From assembly GCF_034541975.1 (NCBI RefSeq), contig NZ_JAVYJM010000001.1: a DNA stretch of 64,000 bases; one strand, 5' to 3'. The stretch comes from Dermacoccus abyssi. Lineage in GTDB: Bacteria > Actinomycetota > Actinomycetes > Actinomycetales > Dermatophilaceae. A program made the position numbers and the translations under genes. Position 1 is the stretch's first letter. Every line of letters begins with the position of its first letter. The notes under the pieces were generated by a model. It was not told where the DNA came from. It did no database searches and saw only the letters and a program-made list of their open reading frames with translations. Shown piece by piece: positions 1 through 6,499 of the stretch.

Positions 1-17
1 GCCTTCGACGGGGTGCC

Positions 18-37
18 GCAGAAACGACCGTTTCCGC
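18..37. repeat. Palindromic spacer element, copy A
   Basis: Imperfect 20-nt palindrome with core AAACGACCGTTT at 22-33, followed by CCGCAC. Ten-base arms pair except at the centre and one outer position. It lies just upstream of the alpha/beta hydrolase gene and is one of six related elements that separate the genes of the first 5.3 kb. Confidence 0.6.
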
Positions 38-91
38 ACCTGATCGCCAAACCATCAGGCGCAGCTTCCCGCTGTCAGCGACGATCGGTAG

Positions 92-961
92 ATGGTGTTC
101 TTCGATGGCTTCGACATGTCCACCGTCCAGGTGAGCGAGGGAATCCGCTTGCGGGTACGAACAGGGGGTCAGGGCCCCGCAGTTGTTCTACTGCACGGCC
201 ACCCTCGAACGCACACCACATGGCATCTCGTCGCGCCGCTATTGGCCGCCGCCGGGATGAGCGTGGTGTGCCCTGACCTTCGGGGCTATGGGCAGTCATC
301 GACCCCCGAGCCTGACGCCGAGCACCACGTCTACAGCGACCGTGCGATGGCAGGCGACATCGCCAGTCTCATGCAACAGCTAGGGCATGAACGCTTTAGC
401 GTCGTCGGTCACGACCGGGGCAGCTACGTCGCCTATCGCACGGCACTCGATCACCCCGGGCAGGTGGAGAAACTTGCCGTCCTTGACTGTGTCCCGATCG
501 TGGAGGCCCTCGAACGAACGGATGCCCGCTTCGCCGAGATGTGGTGGCACTGGTTCTTCTTCGCTACCGAGCAGGCCGAACGCGTGATCACCGCAGACCC
601 CATCGCCTGGTATCGGCCTGACGTTCAGCGCATGGGCCAAGAGAACTACGACGACATGGTCGCCGCAGTCACCAATCCCGCAACCGTGCGGGCGATGCTC
701 GAGGACTACCGCGCCGGCCTGCACGTCGACCGCGGCCATGACGAAGCTGACCGTGACGCCGGCCGACGCATCGCGTGCCCCACCCTCGTCGCCTGGTCAC
801 GCGACGACGACATGGAAGATCTCTACGGAGACCCGGGGGCTATCTGGCAGCCCTGGTGTGAGCAGTCACCTCAAACGGCCGTGATCGAGTCAGGTCATCA
901 CATGGCTGAAGAGAACCCCCGTCAGCTTGCGTCAGTGTTGATGTCGTTCCTGTCGGCGTAG
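92..961 (+). CDS. alpha/beta hydrolase, haloacetate dehalogenase-like
   Basis: Protein of 289 aa with the alpha/beta-hydrolase fold. The oxyanion motif HGHPRTHTTW is at 35-44, an Asp nucleophile elbow GHDRG has D108, an acidic residue follows in SRDDD, and the catalytic His is in ESGHHM. The Asp nucleophile, the W-H-W segment (halide-site residues in fluoroacetate dehalogenase) and EDYRAG all resemble haloacetate/fluoroacetate dehalogenases. The second substrate-carboxylate Arg of that enzyme (DRGxR) is Tyr here (DRGSY, Y112), so dehalogenase activity is doubtful and an epoxide-hydrolase-like or other activity is possible. The start at 92 gives the family-typical N-terminus FFDGF; ATG 116 is an alternative. 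It stands alone between two palindromic spacers. Confidence 0.85.
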   Translation: MVFFDGFDMSTVQVSEGIRLRVRTGGQGPAVVLLHGHPRTHTTWHLVAPLLAAAGMSVVCPDLRGYGQSSTPEPDAEHHVYSDRAMAGDIASLMQQLGHERFSVVGHDRGSYVAYRTALDHPGQVEKLAVLDCVPIVEALERTDARFAEMWWHWFFFATEQAERVITADPIAWYRPDVQRMGQENYDDMVAAVTNPATVRAMLEDYRAGLHVDRGHDEADRDAGRRIACPTLVAWSRDDDMEDLYGDPGAIWQPWCEQSPQTAVIESGHHMAEENPRQLASVLMSFLSA

Positions 962-982
962 CTCAAACGAACGGTTCCGCAC
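958..982. repeat. Palindromic spacer element, copy B
   Basis: GTAGCTCAAACGAA at 958-971 overlaps the stop codon of the hydrolase and is followed by CGGTTCCGCAC. The 14-nt left part is identical in copies C and D, and the right part matches copy A with one base shifted. It is less symmetric than copies A, E and F. Confidence 0.55.
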
Positions 983-1038
983 GGCTGGTGCAGAGATGAA
1001 CGGTTAGCTCTTGGGGTCGATGCATCCGAGGAGAATCG

Positions 1039-1698
1039 CTAAGAGGTAACACGCAGGCGCTCGATCGTGTCCACGAGTTCGCCCATGTCGGCGATCACGG
1101 TGTCGGCTTCCTGTAGGAAGCGAGCTGGGGTCAAACCCGCATAGGCCACGACTCGCATCCCCGCTGAACGCGCCGCAGTAACCCCAGATGGGCTGTCCTC
1201 GACAACCACACAGTCGGCAGGGTCGTAAGTCATGGACCTCGCGGCGTGCAGGAACAGATCGGGAGCAGGCTTACCGCGTTCCACTTCGTCGCCGGAGAAG
1301 ATTCGCCCCGCGAAATGACGCCTAAGACCAGTCACACCCAGCGTCAGGTTCATGCGCTCGTGGTTCCCCGACGATGCGATACAGGTCGGCGTAGACATGA
1401 CTTGAAGCTGCTTCACAGCCGCTTCGATACCTACAACAGGCTTCAATTCCGTCTCGAATGCATGCAGGTAGCGCGCTCGTCGCTCTTGGAGAAATCCGGC
1501 AGGTAGCGGCTTTCCCGTGCGACGCTCGATGTTGCGGGCGACGGCTTGTTCCGAGCGTCCGAGGTGTTCGTCGAAGATCTCGTCGCGTGTGATGGGCCAG
1601 CCCAGCTCGGCGATCATCAGGAGGTCGATGTCCTGGACAATCTGCTCGCTGTCCACGAGGACACCATCGCAGTCGAAGATCACCAGGTATTTGTCCAT
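1039..1698 (-). CDS. HAD-superfamily phosphatase, beta-phosphoglucomutase-like
   Basis: Protein of 219 aa. HAD motif I FDCDGVLVDSE has the nucleophile D9 and acid/base D11. Motif II is the SSG in PTCIASSGNHE, motif III is the Lys in ERGKPAPDLF, and motif IV is VVEDSPSGV. The cap sits after motif I, as in the beta-phosphoglucomutase/phosphoglycolate phosphatase subgroup, and length is normal. The substrate is probably a small sugar phosphate or phosphorylated metabolite but cannot be told from sequence. It is the only plus-region accessory gene on the minus strand and lies between spacer copies B and C. Confidence 0.88.
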   Translation of the reverse strand: MDKYLVIFDCDGVLVDSEQIVQDIDLLMIAELGWPITRDEIFDEHLGRSEQAVARNIERRTGKPLPAGFLQERRARYLHAFETELKPVVGIEAAVKQLQVMSTPTCIASSGNHERMNLTLGVTGLRRHFAGRIFSGDEVERGKPAPDLFLHAARSMTYDPADCVVVEDSPSGVTAARSAGMRVVAYAGLTPARFLQEADTVIADMGELVDTIERLRVTS

Positions 1699-1774
1699 GC
1701 CCCCATTACACCCGACGCGAGCGAGTTAGGGTCTGGACTCCTGGGCGAGAACTCTGCGGGCAAGGAGCCGAGCC

Positions 1775-1794
1775 GTAGCTCAAACGAACCGTTT
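1775..1794. repeat. Palindromic spacer element, copy C
   Basis: GTAGCTCAAACGAA (1775-1788) is followed by CCGTTTTGCTCAC. The arms AAACG and CGTTT are separated by three bases. It lies in the intergenic stretch between the HAD gene start and the DUF6440 remnant. Confidence 0.55.
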
Positions 1795-1858
1795 TGCTCA
1801 CTCAGACGGCCGACACTCCACCCGTTCGCGAGCCGGCCGACGTACCGTCGAGCACAGG

Positions 1859-2029
1859 GCAGATGAGAAGCGGTTTGAAGTCATCCACGAGCAGAAGAGC
1901 AAGTTTGCAGAGACCGTGCGGGTGCTTCGCGATAACGAGACGGGCGTGTGCTACCTGCAGACCTGGTCGGGAGCCTCTGGAGGCGTGACTCTGCTGGTGG
2001 ATCCGGACGGCCGGCCGCTCACGGCATGA
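1859..2029 (+). pseudogene. DUF6440-like gene without a start codon
   Basis: An open frame of 56 codons ending in TGA at 2027-2029 encodes ADEKRFEVIHEQ, then DNETGVCYLQTWSG, then GGVTLLVDPDGRPLTA. This fits the small DUF6440 family (KRFEV, ETGVxYL, GG.TxLLD.DGKP). No ATG, GTG or TTG occurs in this frame back into spacer copy C, and the ATG at 1863 is out of frame. It is nearly full length, so the start was lost by a small mutation or a non-standard start is used. The 1699-1858 stretch upstream holds no other gene. Confidence 0.5.
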
Positions 2030-2042
2030 CCCAGTCGGAGCA

Positions 2043-2062
2043 GTAGCTCAAACGAAGGCGGA
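2043..2062. repeat. Palindromic spacer element, copy D left half
   Basis: GTAGCTCAAACGAA at 2043-2056 is identical to the left part of copies B and C, then breaks off seven bases before the left end of the IS30 element. The expected right half, GTTTCTGCAC, is found at 3262-3271, just beyond the right end of the element. Confidence 0.5.
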
Positions 2063-3251
2063 TTCAACCGGTCAACGCACCATTGATGGTGTTCAGGCTA
2101 TCGGTGAAGGCGTCGTGGGATGAGGCCCAGCCGAGGACTTTGCGGGGCCGTTCGTTGATGCGCGTCGCGATGGTGTCGAGGTCGGTCTGGGTGAAGGAGC
2201 GTAGGTCGGCGTTCTTCGCGAGGTACTGACGCAGCAACCGGTTCGTGTTTTCGTTCGTGCCGCGCTGCCATGGCGAACGGGCGTCACAGAAGAACACTTG
2301 CATGCCCAGGGCGTGCGTCACCTGGTCGTGGAAGGCCATTTCTCGGCCGCGATCCCACGTCAACGACCGAGGAAACTGCGGCGGCACTTCGGCGAGATTC
2401 TCGATGAGAGCGTCCCTGACGGCGTCAGCCTTATACCCGTCGGGCAGGGCGACGACGCGCACCAGGCGGGTGGAGCGTTCGACGAGGGTGGCCACGGCTG
2501 ATGGGCGTCGGCCCATGATGAGGTCACCTTCCCAGTGGCCGACTTCGGCCCGGTCTTCGACGCTGGTGGGTCGATCGTGAATGGATGCCATGTTCCGCAA
2601 CACGCCGCGGCGTTGTCGGGGCTTCGCGACGCGCGCGTGGCGCAGGGATCGCCCTGATCGCAGGAGGCTTCCCTGTTGTGGCGCACGGATCTGGCCGGTG
2701 TACAGGGCGTGGTAGATCGACTCGTGCGACAACGAATCCTGCTGTTCGCGCCGTAGCCAGTGGGCGATCTGGGTGGGTGATCACCCTCGTTCCAGCTTCG
2801 CCGCGACTAGGCTCGACAGCGCCGGGTCGCGGTGGAGGCGTGAGGGTTTCGGGCGGCGCGCGTTGCGCCACGCGCCCGCGTCAGCGGTGGCCGCGCGATA
2901 GGTGCCGGGGCCGCCGTGGCGGGCGACTTCGCGGCTGATGCTCGTGTGATGCCGTCCCAGCCGAGCGGCGATGACACGGCACGATAAGCCGGCGGCGAGG
3001 CCGCGGGAGATCTCTTCACGTTCACTCAGCGACAGGTGCCGCCGGTTCCGGGCGCGCGGCGGCGGTTTCACTCCGCCATGGCGGCGCAGCAGCGTCCGGA
3101 CTGGGGTTTGGCTGGCGCCGATCGTGCGGGCGATGAGCCTGATCGACTCACCCTTCGCCCACAACGCCCAGACGTTCTCCTGCTGCTCGTTCGACAACCC
3201 GGCCATGACGCCCACGATCCCCTATCGGTGGTGGTGCGTTGACCGGTTGAA
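2063..3251 (-). mobile_element. IS30-family insertion sequence
   Basis: An element of 1189 bp bounded by perfect 20-bp terminal inverted repeats, at 2063-2082 and 3232-3251 (TTCAACCGGTCAACGCACCA and its complement). It carries a single transposase gene reading from the right end. The flanks GGA and CTC show no target-site duplication, so the copy is old, one end was rearranged, or it arose by recombination. The element separates the two halves of spacer copy D. Confidence 0.9.
2064..3215 (-). pseudogene. IS30-family transposase interrupted by one TGA codon
   Basis: A 383-codon frame broken only by TGA at 2781-2783 (codon 145), where related transposases have Trp (ERG-W-SPTQIA). The N-terminal part (144 residues) has two helix-turn-helix regions (RLIARTIGASQTPVRTLL and CRVIAARLGRHHTSISREV). 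The C-terminal part keeps the DDE core: GHWEGDLI, LTWDRGRE and RGTNENTNRLLRQYL. Everything after the stop stays in frame and is well preserved, so a single TGG-to-TGA change explains the break. The element could move only by opal readthrough or a transposase supplied in trans. Confidence 0.88.
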
Positions 3252-3261
3252 CTCGCCCTTT

Positions 3262-3271
3262 GTTTCTGCAC
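3262..3271. repeat. Palindromic spacer element, copy D right half
   Basis: GTTTCTGCAC, identical to the right arm of copy F, starts ten bases after the end of the IS30 element and 22 bases before the next gene. Together with the left half at 2043-2062 it suggests that the IS entered, or recombined at, a spacer element. Confidence 0.4.
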
Positions 3272-3292
3272 CAGCTAGGGAATGCTGGCCCT

Positions 3293-3688
3293 ATGAGCAA
3301 GAACCGGATCGGCAAGATGCGTGTCTCCTTGGTGGTTCTCATGGGGGTCGCGGTCGTCGCAGTGGGCGCAGTGATTTACCTGCGGGGGCCAGCCGAGGAT
3401 CGTTCAGTCATCCGTCACGCAGCCGCTGATCGTCTCCGTGTCTCAGACAATCAGGTGGAGGTCACCAGCTATGTGTTGCAGGGTGCCTGTTACGTCGCTC
3501 AGATCACGGTCAAGACCACAGGTGATCCGGCGTACTCCGTGGCAGTCCGCAAACAGGAACCAACCCCCGTGGTGACCCGCATCAGTGGCGAATCGCTCGG
3601 CTCCAACAGCGACCCTGGCTTTGATACGGACGACCCTCAATGGGAGTCGGCCTGCCACACGAGCCGATCCCCGCCCGCTAGTGCGTAA
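3293..3688 (+). CDS. small membrane-anchored protein of unknown function
   Basis: Protein of 131 aa. A basic N-terminus (MSKNRIGKMR) is followed by one hydrophobic segment at about 11-30 and then a soluble domain, a topology that fits a signal anchor with an extracytoplasmic domain. The domain has two Cys residues (GACYV and ESACHT) that could form a disulfide outside the membrane. I do not recognise the family. ATG 3293 is preferred because the upstream TTG frame adds residues overlapping the spacer half-site. The gene ends directly in spacer copy E. Confidence 0.6.
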   Translation: MSKNRIGKMRVSLVVLMGVAVVAVGAVIYLRGPAEDRSVIRHAAADRLRVSDNQVEVTSYVLQGACYVAQITVKTTGDPAYSVAVRKQEPTPVVTRISGESLGSNSDPGFDTDDPQWESACHTSRSPPASA

Positions 3689-3702
3689 ACGGTCGTTTAT
3701 GC
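3683..3702. repeat. Palindromic spacer element, copy E
   Basis: GCGTAAACGGTCGTTTATGC, a near-perfect 20-nt palindrome with mismatches at the centre and one outer pair. It overlaps the stop codon of the membrane-protein gene, as copy B overlaps the stop of the hydrolase. Confidence 0.65.
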
Positions 3703-3745
3703 CCCCATCCTGGAGCATCCAGGTTATCGCCCTAGAGTCGAAGTC

Positions 3746-4074
3746 ATGAACCGATTGACGATGGCGGAGTTCCCGTCATCAGACGCCCACTCATCGGCGG
3801 TATTTTTTCGCGCCGCCTTCGGCTGGGAGCACCTGGCCTACGGGCCGCACTACACAGATGTTCAGCTCGACAACGAACAGACACTTGGCTTCCAGGAAGA
3901 CACCGCCGAAGCACCCCCAGGACCCTTGACGATCATCGATTTCGACGACCTTGATGCATCACCGTCCCACCGTTCGATTTCCCCGGTGGTCGCCGATTCC
4001 ACTTCCGCGAGCCGGGCGGTAACGAGCTTGCGGCCTGGACGCGCGCAGGTGAGAGACCCAACTCCATCGTGTAG
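3746..4074 (+). pseudogene. VOC-family (glyoxalase-like) gene with internal deletion and frameshift
   Basis: The N-terminal frame reads MNRLTMAEFPSSD, FFRAAFGWEH and PLTIIDFDDLDAS, a normal VOC start. After about codon 72 the sequence continues in another frame with PFDFPGGRRFHFREPGGNEL, then AAWTRAGERPNSIV and a TAG at 4072-4074, a typical VOC C-terminal half. About 15-20 residues between the two halves are missing. The original frame runs on as unrelated residues to 4090. The gene is therefore inactive unless the shortened N-terminal product has a role. It lies 12 bp upstream of an intact VOC gene. Confidence 0.75.
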
Positions 4075-4086
4075 CAAGGTGGGTCT

Positions 4087-4434
4087 ATGAGAGTTGAACG
4101 AGTCGTCCCGAACCTGACGGTCACAGATATTGCCCGAGCTGTGGAAGAGCATCGGAACATGTTGGGCCTTGACGTTCTGATGGATCACGGATGGATCGTC
4201 ACCCTGGGCGACGATGCTGGACATCAGCTCAGTCTGATGACCGCCGATGCCACAGCGCCGGTCAATCCCGACGTTTCGGTGTTCGTCGATGACGTGCGTG
4301 AGGCTTTCAAGCGTGTCGAGGCTGCCGGGGTAGAGATCGTTCATCCACTGGCCGACGAGCCGTGGGGAGTCACGCGGTTCTTCTACCGGGACAGCCAAGG
4401 GCGCGTGATCAACGTTGGAACTCACACGGCGTGA
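4087..4434 (+). CDS. VOC-family protein (glyoxalase/bleomycin-resistance type)
   Basis: Protein of 115 aa forming one complete VOC module of two beta-alpha-beta-beta-beta units: RVVPNLTVTDIARAVEEHRN through GHQLSLMT, then DVSVFVDDVREAFKRV through WGVTRFFYRDSQGRVINVG. VOC proteins act as metal-dependent lyases, isomerases or dioxygenases, or as drug-binding resistance proteins. Substrate cannot be assigned, although this pattern (VTD, PWGVTRFFYRDSQG) is common in bleomycin-resistance-like members. It probably forms a dimer. It follows the broken VOC copy with a 12-bp gap. Confidence 0.85.
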   Translation: MRVERVVPNLTVTDIARAVEEHRNMLGLDVLMDHGWIVTLGDDAGHQLSLMTADATAPVNPDVSVFVDDVREAFKRVEAAGVEIVHPLADEPWGVTRFFYRDSQGRVINVGTHTA

Positions 4435-4618
4435 GTGTGCGGAATCGGTCGATCGAGCCACGGGCGTGGCGAGGGTACGAAACTCTTTTTTAGAGCTACA
4501 CCTCGGCAACTGCGGTGCGAGTAGGGGGCCGCTATCGTGTGGGAACGGACCGACAACGGGTCCTTCGCTTCTAAGTCATCCTGCCCGTCGGATGAAACCC
4601 GCAACCGAGAGAAGTTCG

Positions 4619-5194
4619 ATGCATACTCCGCGCGCCATCCTCTGGGATGCCGACGGCGTTCTCCAGCGCATCCCCCTAGACACATGGGACCTCGCAGTTT
4701 CGGTTGTGTCCCAGATTCCCGGAGCGCTCACCGGAGCGAAAGTCGACGAGGCCGCCATCCGAACGCTCGCACATGACGCAGGGCTAGATGATCGCGTCCG
4801 AGACGTCCTGTCGGTCTGGTGGACCTTCGACCTCATCCACGCAGCACTCGACATCGTGGCCAGGCTCCGCGATCAGGGGATCGCGTCGTACCTGGCGTCG
4901 AATCAAGACAGCTATCGCGCTGCGTGCATGCGTGAACGAACGCTCTACGGCCAGGTCCTCGATGGCGCCTACTACTCCTGCGACCTAGGGGTAGCGAAGC
5001 CCTCGACCGCGTTCTTCAACCACATCGCCTCTGATCTGAGTGTCCCGCACAACGAACTGCTCTTCATCGACGACCATCCGGCAAACGTCACAGGGGCGCG
5101 ATCTGCAGGCTTGAACGCCGAGTGTTGGACGCACACTGATGGCATCGGCCGGCTCTTAGCCTTGCTCGCCGCCCATGAGATTCGCCTGACCTGA
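4619..5194 (+). CDS. HAD-superfamily hydrolase
   Basis: Protein of 191 aa. Motif I LWDADGVLQ has D10 and D12; motif II is SNQDSYR; the conserved Lys is in GVAKPSTAFF; motif IV is LLFIDDHPANV. The cap is short and alpha-helical, placing it near the YihX/epoxide-hydrolase-N-like HAD subgroup, which dephosphorylates small phospho-sugars. The start ATG 4619 has a GAGAGAAG ribosome site seven bases upstream. The 184 bp before it contain no gene. It is the last gene before spacer copy F. Confidence 0.85.
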   Translation: MHTPRAILWDADGVLQRIPLDTWDLAVSVVSQIPGALTGAKVDEAAIRTLAHDAGLDDRVRDVLSVWWTFDLIHAALDIVARLRDQGIASYLASNQDSYRAACMRERTLYGQVLDGAYYSCDLGVAKPSTAFFNHIASDLSVPHNELLFIDDHPANVTGARSAGLNAECWTHTDGIGRLLALLAAHEIRLT

Positions 5195-5234
5195 CCAGGC
5201 GGTTCGACGTTGGCCGCGCCACGCGCCGAAGTCC

Positions 5235-5258
5235 GTGTATAAACGGTCGTTTCTGCAC
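5235..5258. repeat. Palindromic spacer element, copy F
   Basis: Core AAACGGTCGTTT at 5241-5252 with outer arms GTGTAT and CTGCAC; GTG/CAC pair at the ends. It marks the right border of the accessory block. The rest of 5195-5420 shows no gene. Confidence 0.6.
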
Positions 5259-5420
5259 AACCCAAGCTGGGGTGGCTCTGCACGTGGTTATGCCCCGGTC
5301 AGTGGGTAGCAGAACGACGTGCAGAACCTCGCGGCGCCGAACGTCAGTGTCGACAACCGGTCCGAGACAGCCACCAAGGGTGCCCGGACTCACAGAGGCG
5401 CCCACCGCTTGCGTGTCAAC

Positions 5421-6176
5421 TCAGCCCTCGACCACGAGCGAAGCGTCGACCTCGGTTGGCAGGCCACCCTCGGGCAGCTTCGACGGCGCGACGATGCGCA
5501 CGATCTCGTCGAGCACGCGCCGCACGTACTTCTCCCCCACCCACAGGTGCTTCGCGCCATCGACGCCGATGACGTCAGCCTGCGGAATGGCCGCGAACCG
5601 CTCGCGCGCCTCGTCGGGGCGCAGGTTGTCATCCAGTTCGGGCACGAGCGCCGTCACCGGCTTGCGCGATTCGGCCCACGCCGCGAGGTGTTCGGGCTGC
5701 GACCACCGCAGCGGCGGCGACAGCAGGATCGCGCCCTCGATCGACGGATCGAGCCCGTGCATGAGCGTCAGATCCGTGCCGAAGCTCCACCCCACCAGCC
5801 AACGATTGGTCAGCGCCGGCGACTCGTGGAACTCCGCGAACTCAATGGCGGCGGCGACGTCGAACCGCTCACCGTCAGCCGAGTCGAACGCACCCTCCGA
5901 CGTCCCGCGCGGCGACGACGTGCCACGCGTGTTGAACCGCAGCACCGCGATGTCCGCGAGCGCCGGCAGCCGGTTGGCGGCCTTCTTGTAGACATGGCTG
6001 TCCATGAAGCCGCCATGCGTCGGCAGCGGGTGCAGCGTCACGAGTGTGGCCACCGGATCGTTCGACGGCGGCAGCGCCAGTTCACCCACGAGCTTCAGGC
6101 CGTCCGCGGTGTGCAACTCGATCTCCTCGCGCCGCGCGGCGAGCACGGTGTTCGAGCGGATCTCCTGCATCGTCAT
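5421..6176 (-). CDS. alpha/beta hydrolase
   Basis: Protein of 251 aa of the dienelactone-hydrolase/prolyl-oligopeptidase-like group. It has a TLHPLPTHGG oxyanion region, the nucleophile GWSFG (S131), an acidic residue in PELDDNLRPDEARERF and the catalytic His in DGAKHLWVGE. It is cytosolic with no signal peptide. The start at 6176 (MTMQEIR) has GAGGGAA seven bases upstream; longer frames run antisense over the neighbour. It follows the zinc-motif protein on the same strand, 23 bp away. Substrate unknown. Confidence 0.82.
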   Translation of the reverse strand: MTMQEIRSNTVLAARREEIELHTADGLKLVGELALPPSNDPVATLVTLHPLPTHGGFMDSHVYKKAANRLPALADIAVLRFNTRGTSSPRGTSEGAFDSADGERFDVAAAIEFAEFHESPALTNRWLVGWSFGTDLTLMHGLDPSIEGAILLSPPLRWSQPEHLAAWAESRKPVTALVPELDDNLRPDEARERFAAIPQADVIGVDGAKHLWVGEKYVRRVLDEIVRIVAPSKLPEGGLPTEVDASLVVEG

Positions 6177-6199
6177 GTCGATTTCCCTCGTCCGGTGGT

Positions 6200-6499
6200 T
6201 CAGCGCCAAGAGCCCTGCGGCGGACGCCGGTCGCGAGCCTGCCAGCAGCTCGTGTGCCAATGGCGTCGGTCGGTCACGTCACCGAGCCGGTCCATCGGCC
6301 AGACGACGACGTGCGGCAGCGACGACGCAAGTTGCTGCTGGCAGCCGGGGCACGTGTAGACCTTGCCCTCGCTGTTGCCCCGCAGCACCCGCACCGTCCA
6401 GCGTCCGCCGGCGTAGCTCTGGACGACATCGACGGGACGGAACGCGGCGCTGACGTCGCCGCGCGTCTCGTCCCGGCGGGGTCGGTTCCGCCGAGGCAT
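6200..6499 (-). CDS. small conserved actinobacterial protein with CxxC and HxxC motifs
   Basis: Protein of 99 aa starting MPRRNRPRRDETRG. C50-P-G-C53 and H82-T-S-C85 are spaced like an HNH-type or zinc-ribbon metal site (TCPGCQQQL, then HWHTSCW). Homologues of this size are often labelled ATP/GTP-binding without support. I cannot assign a function. The start codon shares one base with the stop of the upstream dehydrogenase gene (TGATG), implying translational coupling. Confidence 0.75.
   Translation of the reverse strand: MPRRNRPRRDETRGDVSAAFRPVDVVQSYAGGRWTVRVLRGNSEGKVYTCPGCQQQLASSLPHVVVWPMDRLGDVTDRRHWHTSCWQARDRRPPQGSWR

Noticed and set aside
958..2056. Classical integron attC sites
   Set aside because: The spacers lack paired RYYYAAC and GTTRRRY cores at the usual distance and are much shorter; no integron integrase is in the window.
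5319..6359. Long plus-strand frame opposite the 5.4-6.2 kb hydrolase
   Set aside because: It is rich in Arg, His, Gln and Val without domain motifs, and the minus-strand hydrolase has a complete catalytic set. High GC creates such antisense frames.
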